Source: Chloroflexota bacterium (GTDB lineage Bacteria; Chloroflexota; Anaerolineae; UBA4142). Taken from it: a stretch of 14,497 nt of DNA. The notes under the pieces were generated by a model. The model was given only the letters and a program-made list of their open reading frames with translations. It was not told the DNA's origin and ran no database searches. This document shows, in pieces, positions 1-6,511 of the stretch. How positions within the stretch are numbered: position 1 is the first letter of the stretch; each line of letters opens with the position of its first letter. The translations under genes and the position numbers were made by a program. The DNA lies in contig JAMCRS010000089.1 of NCBI GenBank assembly GCA_023380675.1, forward strand, positions 1 through 14,497, written 5' to 3'.

Positions 1-24
1 CACACCCCGCGCCTCGTAACGAAT

Positions 25-52
25 TTGACCTGCAAAGATTCTTGCATATAAT
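25..52 (+). promoter_or_regulatory. Sigma-70-type promoter of tRNA-Asn
   Basis: A -35 box TTGACC (25-30) and a perfect -10 box TATAAT (47-52) are separated by 16 bases. The expected start near base 59 leaves about 10 bases before the mature tRNA at 69, as is usual for a tRNA gene with its own promoter. Confidence 0.8.
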
Positions 53-68
53 AGTGGGCGAGCCAAAT

Positions 69-141
69 TCCTCGGTAGCTCAATTGGCAGAGCGCGCGGC
101 TGTTAACCGTGATGTTCCAGGTTCGAGTCCTGGCCGAGGAG
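69..141 (+). tRNA. tRNA-Asn (anticodon GTT)
   Basis: A full cloverleaf can be read. The 7-bp acceptor stem TCCTCGG (69-75) pairs perfectly with CCGAGGA (134-140), and the discriminator is G141. The anticodon loop contains GTT, which reads Asn codons, and the T arm has the standard GTTCGAGTCC core. The CCA end is not encoded (the discriminator is followed by CAC), so it must be added by tRNA nucleotidyltransferase. Confidence 0.96.
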
Positions 142-155
142 CACAGTCCCTTTCA

Positions 156-179
156 CCCGCCGATCGTCCGGCGGGTTTT
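156..179 (+). terminator. Intrinsic terminator of tRNA-Asn
   Basis: A 7-bp perfect GC stem, CCCGCCG (156-162) with CGGCGGG (169-175), closes a 6-base loop and is followed at once by TTTT. It lies 15 bases after the tRNA and separates it from the promoter at 206-234. Confidence 0.85.
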
Positions 180-205
180 CGATTTCTTCTGTTCTTTCAA
201 ATTCA

Positions 206-234
206 TTGACATGCCCTTCCCTGCGTGGTATAGT
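206..234 (+). promoter_or_regulatory. Strong sigma-70-type promoter upstream of the dehydrogenase/kinase genes
   Basis: A perfect -35 box TTGACA (206-211) and a -10 box TATAGT (229-234) have the ideal 17-base spacer. The expected start is near base 241, which gives the dehydrogenase mRNA a leader of about 180 bases. A GTG begins two bases after the predicted start and opens a 47-codon frame (243-386; see findings). Confidence 0.8.
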
Positions 235-419
235 TTACTCGCGTGAAGCAGTCTGCATTCCGGAGACCAGACGCTGATCATTTCGGTGCTCGAGCTCGAT
301 TTCGGCTGTCACGCACCTCGTCTGATTGGCCTGATCCTGATAGGAGTCAAGCAGCGAATCGACGGACCGCTGGCGCGAAGCTTTAATGCGGAGGCGCGGC
401 GAGGGGGACAACACAAGGC

Positions 420-1367
420 ATGATCGCGCTTGTTTTTGACGGCGAGCTGAGGCTCGAGAGCAACTATCCGATGCCCCAGGTCCCGGCGGGCGAGACCCTC
501 GTCCGGGTGCTCCGGGTGGGGATCTGCAACACGGACCTGGAGATCACAAAGGGATATATGGGCTATACCGGCGTGCTCGGGCACGAATTCGTCGGCATTG
601 CGCAAGACGGCCCACTCCAGGGCGCACGCGTCGTGGGCGAGATCAACGCCTACGATGGGACTTGTCCCACCTGCCGGCGCGGCGACGTTTCCCATTGCCC
701 CAACCGCACCGTGCTGGGGATCGTCAAACGGGCGGGCGCTTTCGCGCAATACCTGACCCTCCCGACGCGCAATCTCCACCAAGTGCCGGACGTCGTCGGA
801 GACACACAGGCGGCATTCGTCGAGCCGCTCGCCGCCGCGTGCGAGATCACGGAGCGCATCCACGTTCGACCGACCGATCGAGTTTGCGTTGTCGGGGACG
901 GCAAGCTCGGTTTACTGTGCGCGCAGGTATTGCACCTGACCGGCTGCGACTTGATCGCCGTCGGCCGTCATGCCGACAAGCTCATGATCCTCAAGCGGCG
1001 TGGCATCGCGACGACGGAGGACCCCGTGTCTCTGCCGGGGGGATTCGACATCGTCGTCGAGGCCACCGGCAACGCCGGCGGACTCGATCTGGCGCGCCGG
1101 CTTCTGCGGCCGCGCGGCACGCTGGTGCTCAAGTCGACTTTTCACGGCGCTCAGGAGACCGCCTTTGCCCCGCTCGTCGTCGACGAGGTCTCGATCGTGG
1201 GCTCGCGCTGCGGACCCTTTGAGCCGGCGCTGCGCCTGCTCGAGAAGGATTTGATCGACGTGGAATCGATGGTGACAGCCGAATATCCCATCGAGCGCGG
1301 CCTGGAGGCATTTCAGTACGCGGCGGCACATGGGGTGCTCAAAGTGAACGTCGTCATGAGCCGTTAG
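420..1367 (+). CDS. Zinc-dependent alcohol dehydrogenase-like protein (MDR superfamily)
   Basis: A 315-residue medium-chain dehydrogenase/reductase, predicted to be a cytosolic NAD(P)-linked alcohol or polyol oxidoreductase; the substrate cannot be told from sequence. The N-terminal GroES-like catalytic domain has the usual zinc ligands: C36 with D39 (CNTD), H55-E56 in GHE, and E135 in VEPLAAA. The Rossmann domain starts near residue 155 with nucleotide-binding GDGKLG (159-164). The structural zinc lobe keeps C82, C85 and C93 with normal spacing, but the expected first Cys is D79. The protein is somewhat shorter than typical 340-residue members. ATG 420 is chosen because GAGGGGG (401-407) precedes it and the family's N-terminal strand begins at once. 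The promoter is at 206-234. The kinase genes start 72 bases downstream with no terminator seen between, so co-transcription is likely. Fold is sure; reaction is inferred. Confidence 0.88.
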   Translation: MIALVFDGELRLESNYPMPQVPAGETLVRVLRVGICNTDLEITKGYMGYTGVLGHEFVGIAQDGPLQGARVVGEINAYDGTCPTCRRGDVSHCPNRTVLGIVKRAGAFAQYLTLPTRNLHQVPDVVGDTQAAFVEPLAAACEITERIHVRPTDRVCVVGDGKLGLLCAQVLHLTGCDLIAVGRHADKLMILKRRGIATTEDPVSLPGGFDIVVEATGNAGGLDLARRLLRPRGTLVLKSTFHGAQETAFAPLVVDEVSIVGSRCGPFEPALRLLEKDLIDVESMVTAEYPIERGLEAFQYAAAHGVLKVNVVMSR

Positions 1368-1439
1368 GCCGATTCTTTCCGCGGCCCTTCAGGGTGGTGC
1401 GACGATTGGCGCAAACCATTTCAATCCTCAGGGGGAGTC

Positions 1440-2090
1440 TTGGACAAGCACTTTTACATTGCCGTCGAAGGGGTCATCGGAGTGGGCAAGACGACCCTGG
1501 CGCGGTTGAGCCGCCCGATCTTTCAAGCCGAGAACCTCCTCGAGGTATTTGAAGAGAACCCTTTCCTCGCACGATTCTACCAGGACCGCAAGCGCTACGC
1601 CTTTCAGACCCAGATTTTTTTCCTCTTGAGCCGCTTCCAGCAGCAGCACGAGGCGGTGCCCGCCGCGCTCGGACGCGGCAACCTGATCAGCGACTATACC
1701 TTTGACAAGGACAGCATCTTCGCCCGTCTCAACGTCGACGGCGACGAGCTCGCGATGTACGAGCGCGTGCACGCGATCCTCGCCACCAAGATTCGACGGC
1801 CGGACTTGGTGGTCTATTTGCGGGCGGACCCGGATACCTTGATGGAGCGAATCGCGCTGCGTGACCGGACGTACGAGCGGTCTATGGAGAGGTCCTATAT
1901 CGAGGCGCTCGCCCGCACGTATGACGATTTCTTGTCGCGCTATACGGAGGCGCCGGTGCTGACGATCGACGCCGATCGGATCGACTTTGTGCGGCGTCCG
2001 CAAGACCTGGAATCCGTGATCGACCGGATCCGTACCAAGTTGGAATTGGGTCCATACCAGCAGCCATTGTTCGACGGGGAAACCAAATGA
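1440..2090 (+). CDS. Deoxynucleoside kinase, deoxyguanosine kinase-like subunit
   Basis: A 216-residue member of the dCK/dGK deoxynucleoside kinase family, which phosphorylates a deoxynucleoside to its 5'-monophosphate with a nucleoside triphosphate in cytosolic dNTP salvage. Visible motifs are the P-loop GVIGVGKT (11-18), the ENPFL substrate-site motif (39-43), DYTFDKDSIFA (85-95) where other members have DRS, and the Arg-rich lid (R141, R143, R147, R151). The DY-x3-K variant resembles Bacillus subtilis Dgk (YaaG) more than Dck. The start is TTG 1440: GGGGGAG (1431-1437) sits close before it, no start codon lies just upstream in frame, and the P-loop must be kept. Its stop overlaps the next gene's start by ATGA. 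Tandem pairs like this form the dGK/dAK heterodimer in Lactobacillus, so a heterodimer is a fair inference. The tail contains QQPLF (207-211), see findings. Substrate choice is inferred. Confidence 0.88.
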   Translation: MDKHFYIAVEGVIGVGKTTLARLSRPIFQAENLLEVFEENPFLARFYQDRKRYAFQTQIFFLLSRFQQQHEAVPAALGRGNLISDYTFDKDSIFARLNVDGDELAMYERVHAILATKIRRPDLVVYLRADPDTLMERIALRDRTYERSMERSYIEALARTYDDFLSRYTEAPVLTIDADRIDFVRRPQDLESVIDRIRTKLELGPYQQPLFDGETK

Positions 2091-2722
2091 AGAAATTCAT
2101 TTCCGTCGCCGGCAACATCGGCGTCGGCAAGTCTACGCTCGTCGATCTCCTGTGCGCTCGTCTCGGCTGGGAGCCGTTCTTCGAAGGCGTAGTGGATAAT
2201 CCCTATCTGGCGGACTTTTACGAGGACATGGCCGCCTGGTCGTTCCACTCCCAGGTCTTTTTTCTTTCCCGCCGCCTGCGCGATTTACGGCGGTTGATGG
2301 ATTACCCTCGTACGGCCGTACAAGACCGCAGCGTCTACGAAGACGCCGAGATTTTCGCAAAGAATCTCCATCGGCAGGGCTTTATCACCAAGCGTGACTG
2401 GAACTGCTATCGTGAGCTCTATCTCGTCTTGACCGAGCTCTTGCCTCCGCCAGATCTCGTCGTCTATCTCCAAGCTACGGTCCCTACGCTCCTGCGCCGC
2501 ATTTCCCTGCGCGGGCGCGACTATGAAAAGCAGATCTCAGGCGAATACTTGTCGCAGCTCGATGCGCTGTACGAAGAGTGGCTGCGTGATTTCAAGGCCA
2601 GCCCTGTGCTCGTCGTCCCGGCCGACCGTCTTGATTTCGTGGCGAACGGCGATCATCTCGATCTGATCGTCGCCAAGATCCAGGACAAGCTGCGCGGCGA
2701 GCAGCTCGTGCTTTTCGATTGA
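2087..2722 (+). CDS. Deoxynucleoside kinase, deoxycytidine/deoxyadenosine kinase-like subunit
   Basis: A 211-residue paralogue of the preceding kinase. It has the P-loop GNIGVGKS (9-16), DNPYLADFY (37-45), the classical DRS motif at D80-R81-S82 followed by YED and EIFAKN, and a lid with R137, R138, R142 and R144. The DRS form matches B. subtilis Dck (YaaF) and the Lactobacillus dAK subunit. Order (dGK-like then dCK-like) is the same as yaaG-yaaF. It starts at an ATG inside the ATGA overlap with gene one, so the two are translationally coupled and probably made in equal amounts. It ends in EQLVLFD, which contains QLVLF (206-210), identical in form to a bacterial sliding-clamp-binding motif. 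A strong terminator follows 20 bases later. Exact nucleoside preference cannot be fixed from sequence. Confidence 0.89.
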   Translation: MKKFISVAGNIGVGKSTLVDLLCARLGWEPFFEGVVDNPYLADFYEDMAAWSFHSQVFFLSRRLRDLRRLMDYPRTAVQDRSVYEDAEIFAKNLHRQGFITKRDWNCYRELYLVLTELLPPPDLVVYLQATVPTLLRRISLRGRDYEKQISGEYLSQLDALYEEWLRDFKASPVLVVPADRLDFVANGDHLDLIVAKIQDKLRGEQLVLFD

Positions 2723-2742
2723 CTCACCGCCGGCGGATGACG

Positions 2743-2775
2743 AACGCCCCGGCCGATAGAGGCCGGGGCGTTTTC
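2743..2775 (+). terminator. Intrinsic terminator after the kinase genes
   Basis: A perfect 12-bp stem, AACGCCCCGGCC (2743-2754) with GGCCGGGGCGTT (2761-2772), has a 6-base loop, and its 3' arm runs into a T tract. It closes the plus-strand transcription unit before the convergent membrane-protein gene. The opposite strand lacks a good U tract, so it probably works in one direction. Confidence 0.93.
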
Positions 2776-2813
2776 TTCGGACGGCCCGCCTTTGTTCCTC
2801 GCTTTGTCCGCGG

Positions 2814-3827
2814 CTACGCATCCATCTCGGCCGCAGCCGACGGCGCGCCATCCTCGACGCTCTCGCCCCAAATGTCCGACTCTCCTTCGAGTCGTCCGAA
2901 GATGAAGAGCGCAATCCCCCCCAGCACGATCGCGAACCACAGCGTGCACACTCGCACGAGCAAGGTCGCCCCGGCGGCGATCGTCGAGCTCGCGCCCATC
3001 AAGAGCTGGACGAGGCTGGCGATCGTGCCCTCCGTGGTCCCCAGTCCGCCCGGCATCAACGTCACCGCCCCCACGAGACTGGCGAGCGCATAGGTGAACG
3101 TCGCGCTGAGCAAGAGGCTGGGCGATGCTTGCAGCCCAAACCCGATCAGGATCAGGAACAACGCCAGACACTCGCCGAACCACGCGGCGACCGCCAACAC
3201 GAAGGCGATCGCGAGAGGGCCGAGCCGGAGCATGAGATAGGCGCTCTCGTACATGTTTTTGGCCAGATCGGAGAACCGGCCGACGATGGGTAGCTGTCCG
3301 ACGAGGTCAATCAATCGTTCGGCGAGGGTACGCGATTGCATCAACGCGACGATCACTGCCAAAATGGCGAGCGTGGCCACCAGGAGCGGAACGCCCATGG
3401 GCAGGATCGTCACGCCGAACGCGGCCAGAAACGCAACGCCGATCACGTCGGTCAGCCGCTCGGCCGCCACGATCGAGGCAGAGTAGCTGATCGGAATGTT
3501 GTAGTGTGATTTGAGCAGCACCGACTTGAGCAACTCGCCGAGCTTGCCCGGAACCATCGTGAGCGAGAATCCCGACACAAAGATCAGGAGGCTGGAGCGC
3601 AGCGGAACGCCCTCGATGCCGGTGACGTGGAGATAATAGTGCCAGCGCACGAACCGAATTCCATAGTTCGAAAGGACCGCCAGCAGGACGATGGGCAGCC
3701 AGCGCCAGTCCCAATGGAGAAAGGCCTCTCCAACTTTCGAGGCGTCGCCGTACAGCGTCAACGCAAGATAGACGAGCGCGGCGAAGGCGAGCGAAATGAT
3801 GATCTTTTGGCGAAGCTGGCTCAGCAT
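2814..3827 (-). CDS. Lysylphosphatidylglycerol synthase TM-region / UPF0104 family membrane protein
   Basis: A 337-residue polytopic inner-membrane protein. Hydrophobic stretches at about 9-26, 43-55, 78-93, 115-165, 204-232, 238-258 and 283-311 suggest seven or eight membrane helices. Family hallmarks are VPGKLGELLK (92-101), AERLTD (122-127) and MPGGLGTTEG (258-267). The family covers the flippase half of MprF and stand-alone YbhN-like proteins. This copy lacks the C-terminal aminoacyltransferase domain, so it cannot be a complete lysyl-PG synthase; transport or flipping of a lipid or glycolipid is the usual inference. The C-terminal 26 residues are acidic and probably cytoplasmic. ATG 3827 is preceded by GGGGAAAAGGG as a plausible ribosome site. 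It follows the reductase gene on the same strand by 111 bases and may share its transcript. Confidence 0.88.
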   Translation of the reverse strand: MLSQLRQKIIISLAFAALVYLALTLYGDASKVGEAFLHWDWRWLPIVLLAVLSNYGIRFVRWHYYLHVTGIEGVPLRSSLLIFVSGFSLTMVPGKLGELLKSVLLKSHYNIPISYSASIVAAERLTDVIGVAFLAAFGVTILPMGVPLLVATLAILAVIVALMQSRTLAERLIDLVGQLPIVGRFSDLAKNMYESAYLMLRLGPLAIAFVLAVAAWFGECLALFLILIGFGLQASPSLLLSATFTYALASLVGAVTLMPGGLGTTEGTIASLVQLLMGASSTIAAGATLLVRVCTLWFAIVLGGIALFIFGRLEGESDIWGESVEDGAPSAAAEMDA

Positions 3828-3938
3828 CCCTTTTCCCCGACGGTGGATATGATGGATATCGCGGCTCGCATGCGGTGCTCGAGCGTCGTTGTGCCTGTGC
3901 TCAGAATGGCAGCTCCACAGTATCCGTGTGAGAGAGTT

Positions 3939-4952
3939 CTAAGCCGGACGCGATTCACCGCCGTTCAACGTGCGGTCTATCGTCTCCAGTTCTTCCGGTG
4001 CGAAGGAGAGGTGATCGAGCGCGCCCACGGCGTCGTCGATCTGAGAGACTCGGCTCGCGCCGATGAGCGCCGACGTCATTTCCGGCGCGCGCAACACCCA
4101 CGCCAGCGCCATCTGCGCCAGCGACTGTCCGCGCGTTCTGGCGATCTCGTTCAAGCGACGCACTTGAGACACGCGTTCCGCCATGACGGCGTCGCGCTTG
4201 AGGAAGGTATTCGGCTTTGCGGCGCGCGAATCGTCCGGAATTCCATTCAAGTATCGATCGGTGAGCAGGCCCTGCGCGAGCGGCGAGAACGCGATTGCCC
4301 CTATCCCTTGCTCGCGCAGCACCAGCAGGAGCGCTCCCTCCACCCAGCGGTCGAACATGCTGTACCGCGGTTGGTGGATCAGGCACGGGGTGCCGAGCCC
4401 CCTCAAGATCCCGGCGGCCGCGAGCGTCTGCTCGGCTGAATAGTTGGATATCCCGGCGTATAGCGCTTTGCCGCTCCTCACGATCTGGTCGAGCGCGGCC
4501 AGCGTCTCCTCCAGCGGCGTGTCCGGATCGGGACGGTGCGAGTAGAAAATGTCGACGTAATCCAGTCCCATCCGCCGCAGGCTCTGGTCCAGGCTGGCGA
4601 TCAAGTACTTGCGCGACCCCCATTCACCGTACGGGCCTGGCCACATCAAGTAACCGGCCTTGGACGAGATCACGAGCTCGTCGCGGTGGGCCGCGAGGTC
4701 GGCGTGCAGGATCCGGCCGAAGGTCTCCTCGGCGGATCCCGGCGGAGGTCCATAATTGTTCGCGAGGTCGAAATGGGTGATTCCCAGATCGAACGCTCGC
4801 CAGACCATCGCCCGCGCGTTCTCAAAGACGTCGACGCCGCCGAAATTGTGCCAGAGTCCCACAGAAATGGCCGGCAGATAGAGTCCGCTGCGCCCGCAGC
4901 GATTGTAGCGCATGGCGTCGTAGCGCGAGGCGGACGGCGAGTAGTGAGTCAT
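3939..4952 (-). CDS. yghZ: Aldo/keto reductase, L-glyceraldehyde-3-phosphate reductase (YghZ type)
   Basis: A 337-residue cytosolic NADPH-dependent aldo/keto reductase, very like E. coli YghZ/GprA along its whole length, with shared blocks LWHNFG, FDLANNYGPPPGSAEE, MWPGPYG and YVDIFYSHR. YghZ reduces L-glyceraldehyde 3-phosphate and also detoxifies methylglyoxal. The AKR tetrad is complete: D62, Y67, K98 and H139 by this start. IGASR near the C-terminus fits NADPH binding. I chose ATG 4952 over the in-frame ATG 5009. AGAGGGGAAG lies about 8 bases before 4952, homology to YghZ begins there, and a likely promoter (5001-5028) overlaps the longer start. A palindrome over the -10 box suggests repression. 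The UPF0104 gene follows at 111 bases. Confidence 0.92.
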   Translation of the reverse strand: MTHYSPSASRYDAMRYNRCGRSGLYLPAISVGLWHNFGGVDVFENARAMVWRAFDLGITHFDLANNYGPPPGSAEETFGRILHADLAAHRDELVISSKAGYLMWPGPYGEWGSRKYLIASLDQSLRRMGLDYVDIFYSHRPDPDTPLEETLAALDQIVRSGKALYAGISNYSAEQTLAAAGILRGLGTPCLIHQPRYSMFDRWVEGALLLVLREQGIGAIAFSPLAQGLLTDRYLNGIPDDSRAAKPNTFLKRDAVMAERVSQVRRLNEIARTRGQSLAQMALAWVLRAPEMTSALIGASRVSQIDDAVGALDHLSFAPEELETIDRTLNGGESRPA

Positions 4953-4990
4953 GGCCGGCTTCCCCTCTGCGTCGTGCTCCCGAACAAACA

Positions 4991-5019
4991 ATAAGGCGGG
5001 ACTATCCATCCTGCCTTAT
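4991..5019. promoter_or_regulatory. Candidate operator palindrome over the reductase promoter
   Basis: Two 10-base arms, ATAAGGCGGG (4991-5000) and CCTGCCTTAT (5010-5019), form an inverted repeat with one mismatch and a 9-base spacer. It covers the -10 box and expected start site of the reductase promoter, where a bound repressor would block transcription. No regulator gene lies adjacent. Confidence 0.45.
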
Positions 5020-5028
5020 GTTGGTCAA
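5001..5028 (-). promoter_or_regulatory. Promoter of the aldo/keto reductase gene
   Basis: Read on the minus strand, TTGACC (5023-5028) and GATAGT (5001-5006) are 16 bases apart. The expected start near 4994 gives a leader of about 42 bases to ATG 4952. The -10 box is imperfect (4 of 6). Confidence 0.5.
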
Positions 5029-5068
5029 ATCGCGAGCTAGTCGAGGCCGCCAATCCCGGTCGTTGCGG

Positions 5069-6307
5069 TTAAGAGCTGCGCCGCGTGGCCAGCAATGCCC
5101 CGATCAATAACGCGAGCGCGGCGGCGGTCGTGCCGGCCGTCGCGGCCGCGAAGGGCACCCGGGAGCCGTAGCCCGTGTTGATCGGCCGGTCGGGGCTGTA
5201 TTTCTCCTGCAGCAGGCGTCCCCATTTCGTTCGCAGCGCCGCCTCCATCCGTTTCTTGCCGACGAAGGGGTACCAATACCAGTTGTGGTAAATGTTCGAT
5301 GCCGCGTACGACCAAGGAACGAGCGGAGTGCGCAGTAAAAAGTGCTCGAACGGGTGCAGGGGGCCGTGGTAAATCTGGTGCTGTCCCCAGGAGGCGAAGG
5401 TGTTCTCGTACGCGCTGAAATGCCAGTCCTCGTCTGCCGCGGCCGTGTCGCCGACGAACTTGATCTCACGCGGATCGCCGACTCCCAGGCCGCGCTCGTG
5501 GGCCGCACGGATGAATTTCAAGTTCAGTGGCGGAATCCCCATGATCTTGGCCGCCGCCGCGTCGAGCGCGACCGGGTCCGAGCTCGCCATGATGACGTCT
5601 TTGACGTGCCAGCGCGTGGCGCGGGGACCCGGGCCTTCGCCGGCCATCGTGCCGTCCATGACGGCGAAGAGGCCGGTGTGGATGTCCTGCTGAATCTGGA
5701 GCAGATCGACGAGCGTTTCGTCGATGACGCTGTGCGTCCAGTGCCTCTTTTCGTCCAACAGGCCGCCAAAAGCGTTCTTCATCGCTCCGGTGATGTGCGT
5801 GAACACGTGCGTCTTCATGGTCGGAAGATGCAGCACGTTCTTGCCGTAGAAGAATTTGGGGATGCGCACCCCATGTGGATAGACTTGGTCGAGCACGAGG
5901 AAGGGGCGTTTGGGCTCGTACGTCACCCATTCAACGTCGCTCAGATAGGTCTCGGCTGTCCGGAGACCGTACTTGTCCTGAACGAGCTTGTGGCGGTTGT
6001 TACGCTGTCCTTCCTGCCCATTGACGACGACGGTGTCGTTGTGCGTCGCGATGATCTTATCTTTGGAATAGCCGTCCGCGAGAATCGTCTTGGTGACGGC
6101 TTCCAATTGCCACGGCGCGGTGGAGCAGCTCGGATACCAGATCTGCCACGATATGTTGATCTTGAGGAGTGTCTCGTACTGTTTGGGGAGATTCTCTTGG
6201 TAATGGGCGAGATGCATCAGCCGCGCATAATCGTCGAGCACGGTCTCTGGACTGGTCTTGAGTATGGCGACCTGGCCGCGGCCGGGCCAGCTCTTGGGGT
6301 CGATCAT
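5069..6307 (-). CDS. DUF362-domain protein with C-terminal membrane anchor
   Basis: A 412-residue DUF362 (PF04015) protein; the biochemical role of the family is largely unknown. Typical blocks are NVLHLPTMKTH (157-167), ITGAMKNAFGGL (172-183), VMDGTMAGEGPGPR (216-229) and SSDPVALDAAAAKIMG (242-257). Unlike DUF362 proteins with a ferredoxin domain, it has a single Cys (C61) and no CxxC cluster, so it binds no 4Fe-4S centre by that route. Residues 385-408 form one Ala/Leu-rich hydrophobic helix followed by RRSS, which looks like a C-terminal anchor with the main domain in the cytoplasm. There is no signal peptide. ATG 6307 has an excellent AAGGAG site 10 bases ahead. A promoter at 6384-6412 drives it divergently from the XRE regulator gene. 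Fold family is clear; function is not. Confidence 0.85.
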   Translation of the reverse strand: MIDPKSWPGRGQVAILKTSPETVLDDYARLMHLAHYQENLPKQYETLLKINISWQIWYPSCSTAPWQLEAVTKTILADGYSKDKIIATHNDTVVVNGQEGQRNNRHKLVQDKYGLRTAETYLSDVEWVTYEPKRPFLVLDQVYPHGVRIPKFFYGKNVLHLPTMKTHVFTHITGAMKNAFGGLLDEKRHWTHSVIDETLVDLLQIQQDIHTGLFAVMDGTMAGEGPGPRATRWHVKDVIMASSDPVALDAAAAKIMGIPPLNLKFIRAAHERGLGVGDPREIKFVGDTAAADEDWHFSAYENTFASWGQHQIYHGPLHPFEHFLLRTPLVPWSYAASNIYHNWYWYPFVGKKRMEAALRTKWGRLLQEKYSPDRPINTGYGSRVPFAAATAGTTAAALALLIGALLATRRSS

Positions 6308-6383
6308 ATACCCGTCTCCTTAATAGGCATGTTGTGAGCGTAAGTCAGCTCAATGTCGGCGCAATGCGGTCGTACTTTCCGCC

Positions 6384-6412
6384 AGTATAGCCGAATACGT
6401 AGCCTTTGTCTA
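6384..6412 (-). promoter_or_regulatory. Promoter of the DUF362 gene
   Basis: On the minus strand, TAGACA (6407-6412) and TATACT (6384-6389) have a 17-base spacer. Transcription would start near 6378, giving a 70-base leader. Its -35 box lies 40 bases from the -35 box of the divergent regulator promoter. Confidence 0.7.
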
Positions 6413-6452
6413 CTCGTGATTTGCTCTATTATTTTCTCTCTCTTCGCGCCAT

Positions 6453-6481
6453 TTGTTCGGTCGCGGCGTTTATGTTATAAT
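6453..6481 (+). promoter_or_regulatory. Extended -10 promoter of the XRE-TPR operon
   Basis: A perfect TATAAT (6476-6481) preceded by TGT (6473-6475) makes an extended -10. A weaker -35 box TTGTTC (6453-6458) sits 17 bases upstream. The expected start is near 6488, just before the GGGAGG ribosome site at 6501-6506, so translation must start at GTG 6512 rather than at 6353. Confidence 0.8.
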
Positions 6482-6511
6482 TTCGAGCAAGGGTCATCCT
6501 GGGAGGTTGCC

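Noticed and set aside
309..863. 184-codon minus-strand frame
   Set aside because: Antisense to the dehydrogenase, which has catalytic motifs in the plus frame.
3843..3857. TGGATAT direct repeat upstream of the membrane-protein gene
   Set aside because: Two 7-base copies 9 bases apart are too short to separate from chance, and no promoter aligns with them.
6353..6511. Longer N-terminus for the XRE regulator from ATG 6353
   Set aside because: The extra 53 codons overlap both divergent promoters and would lie upstream of the mapped-by-motif start near 6488. GTG 6512 has a good ribosome site.
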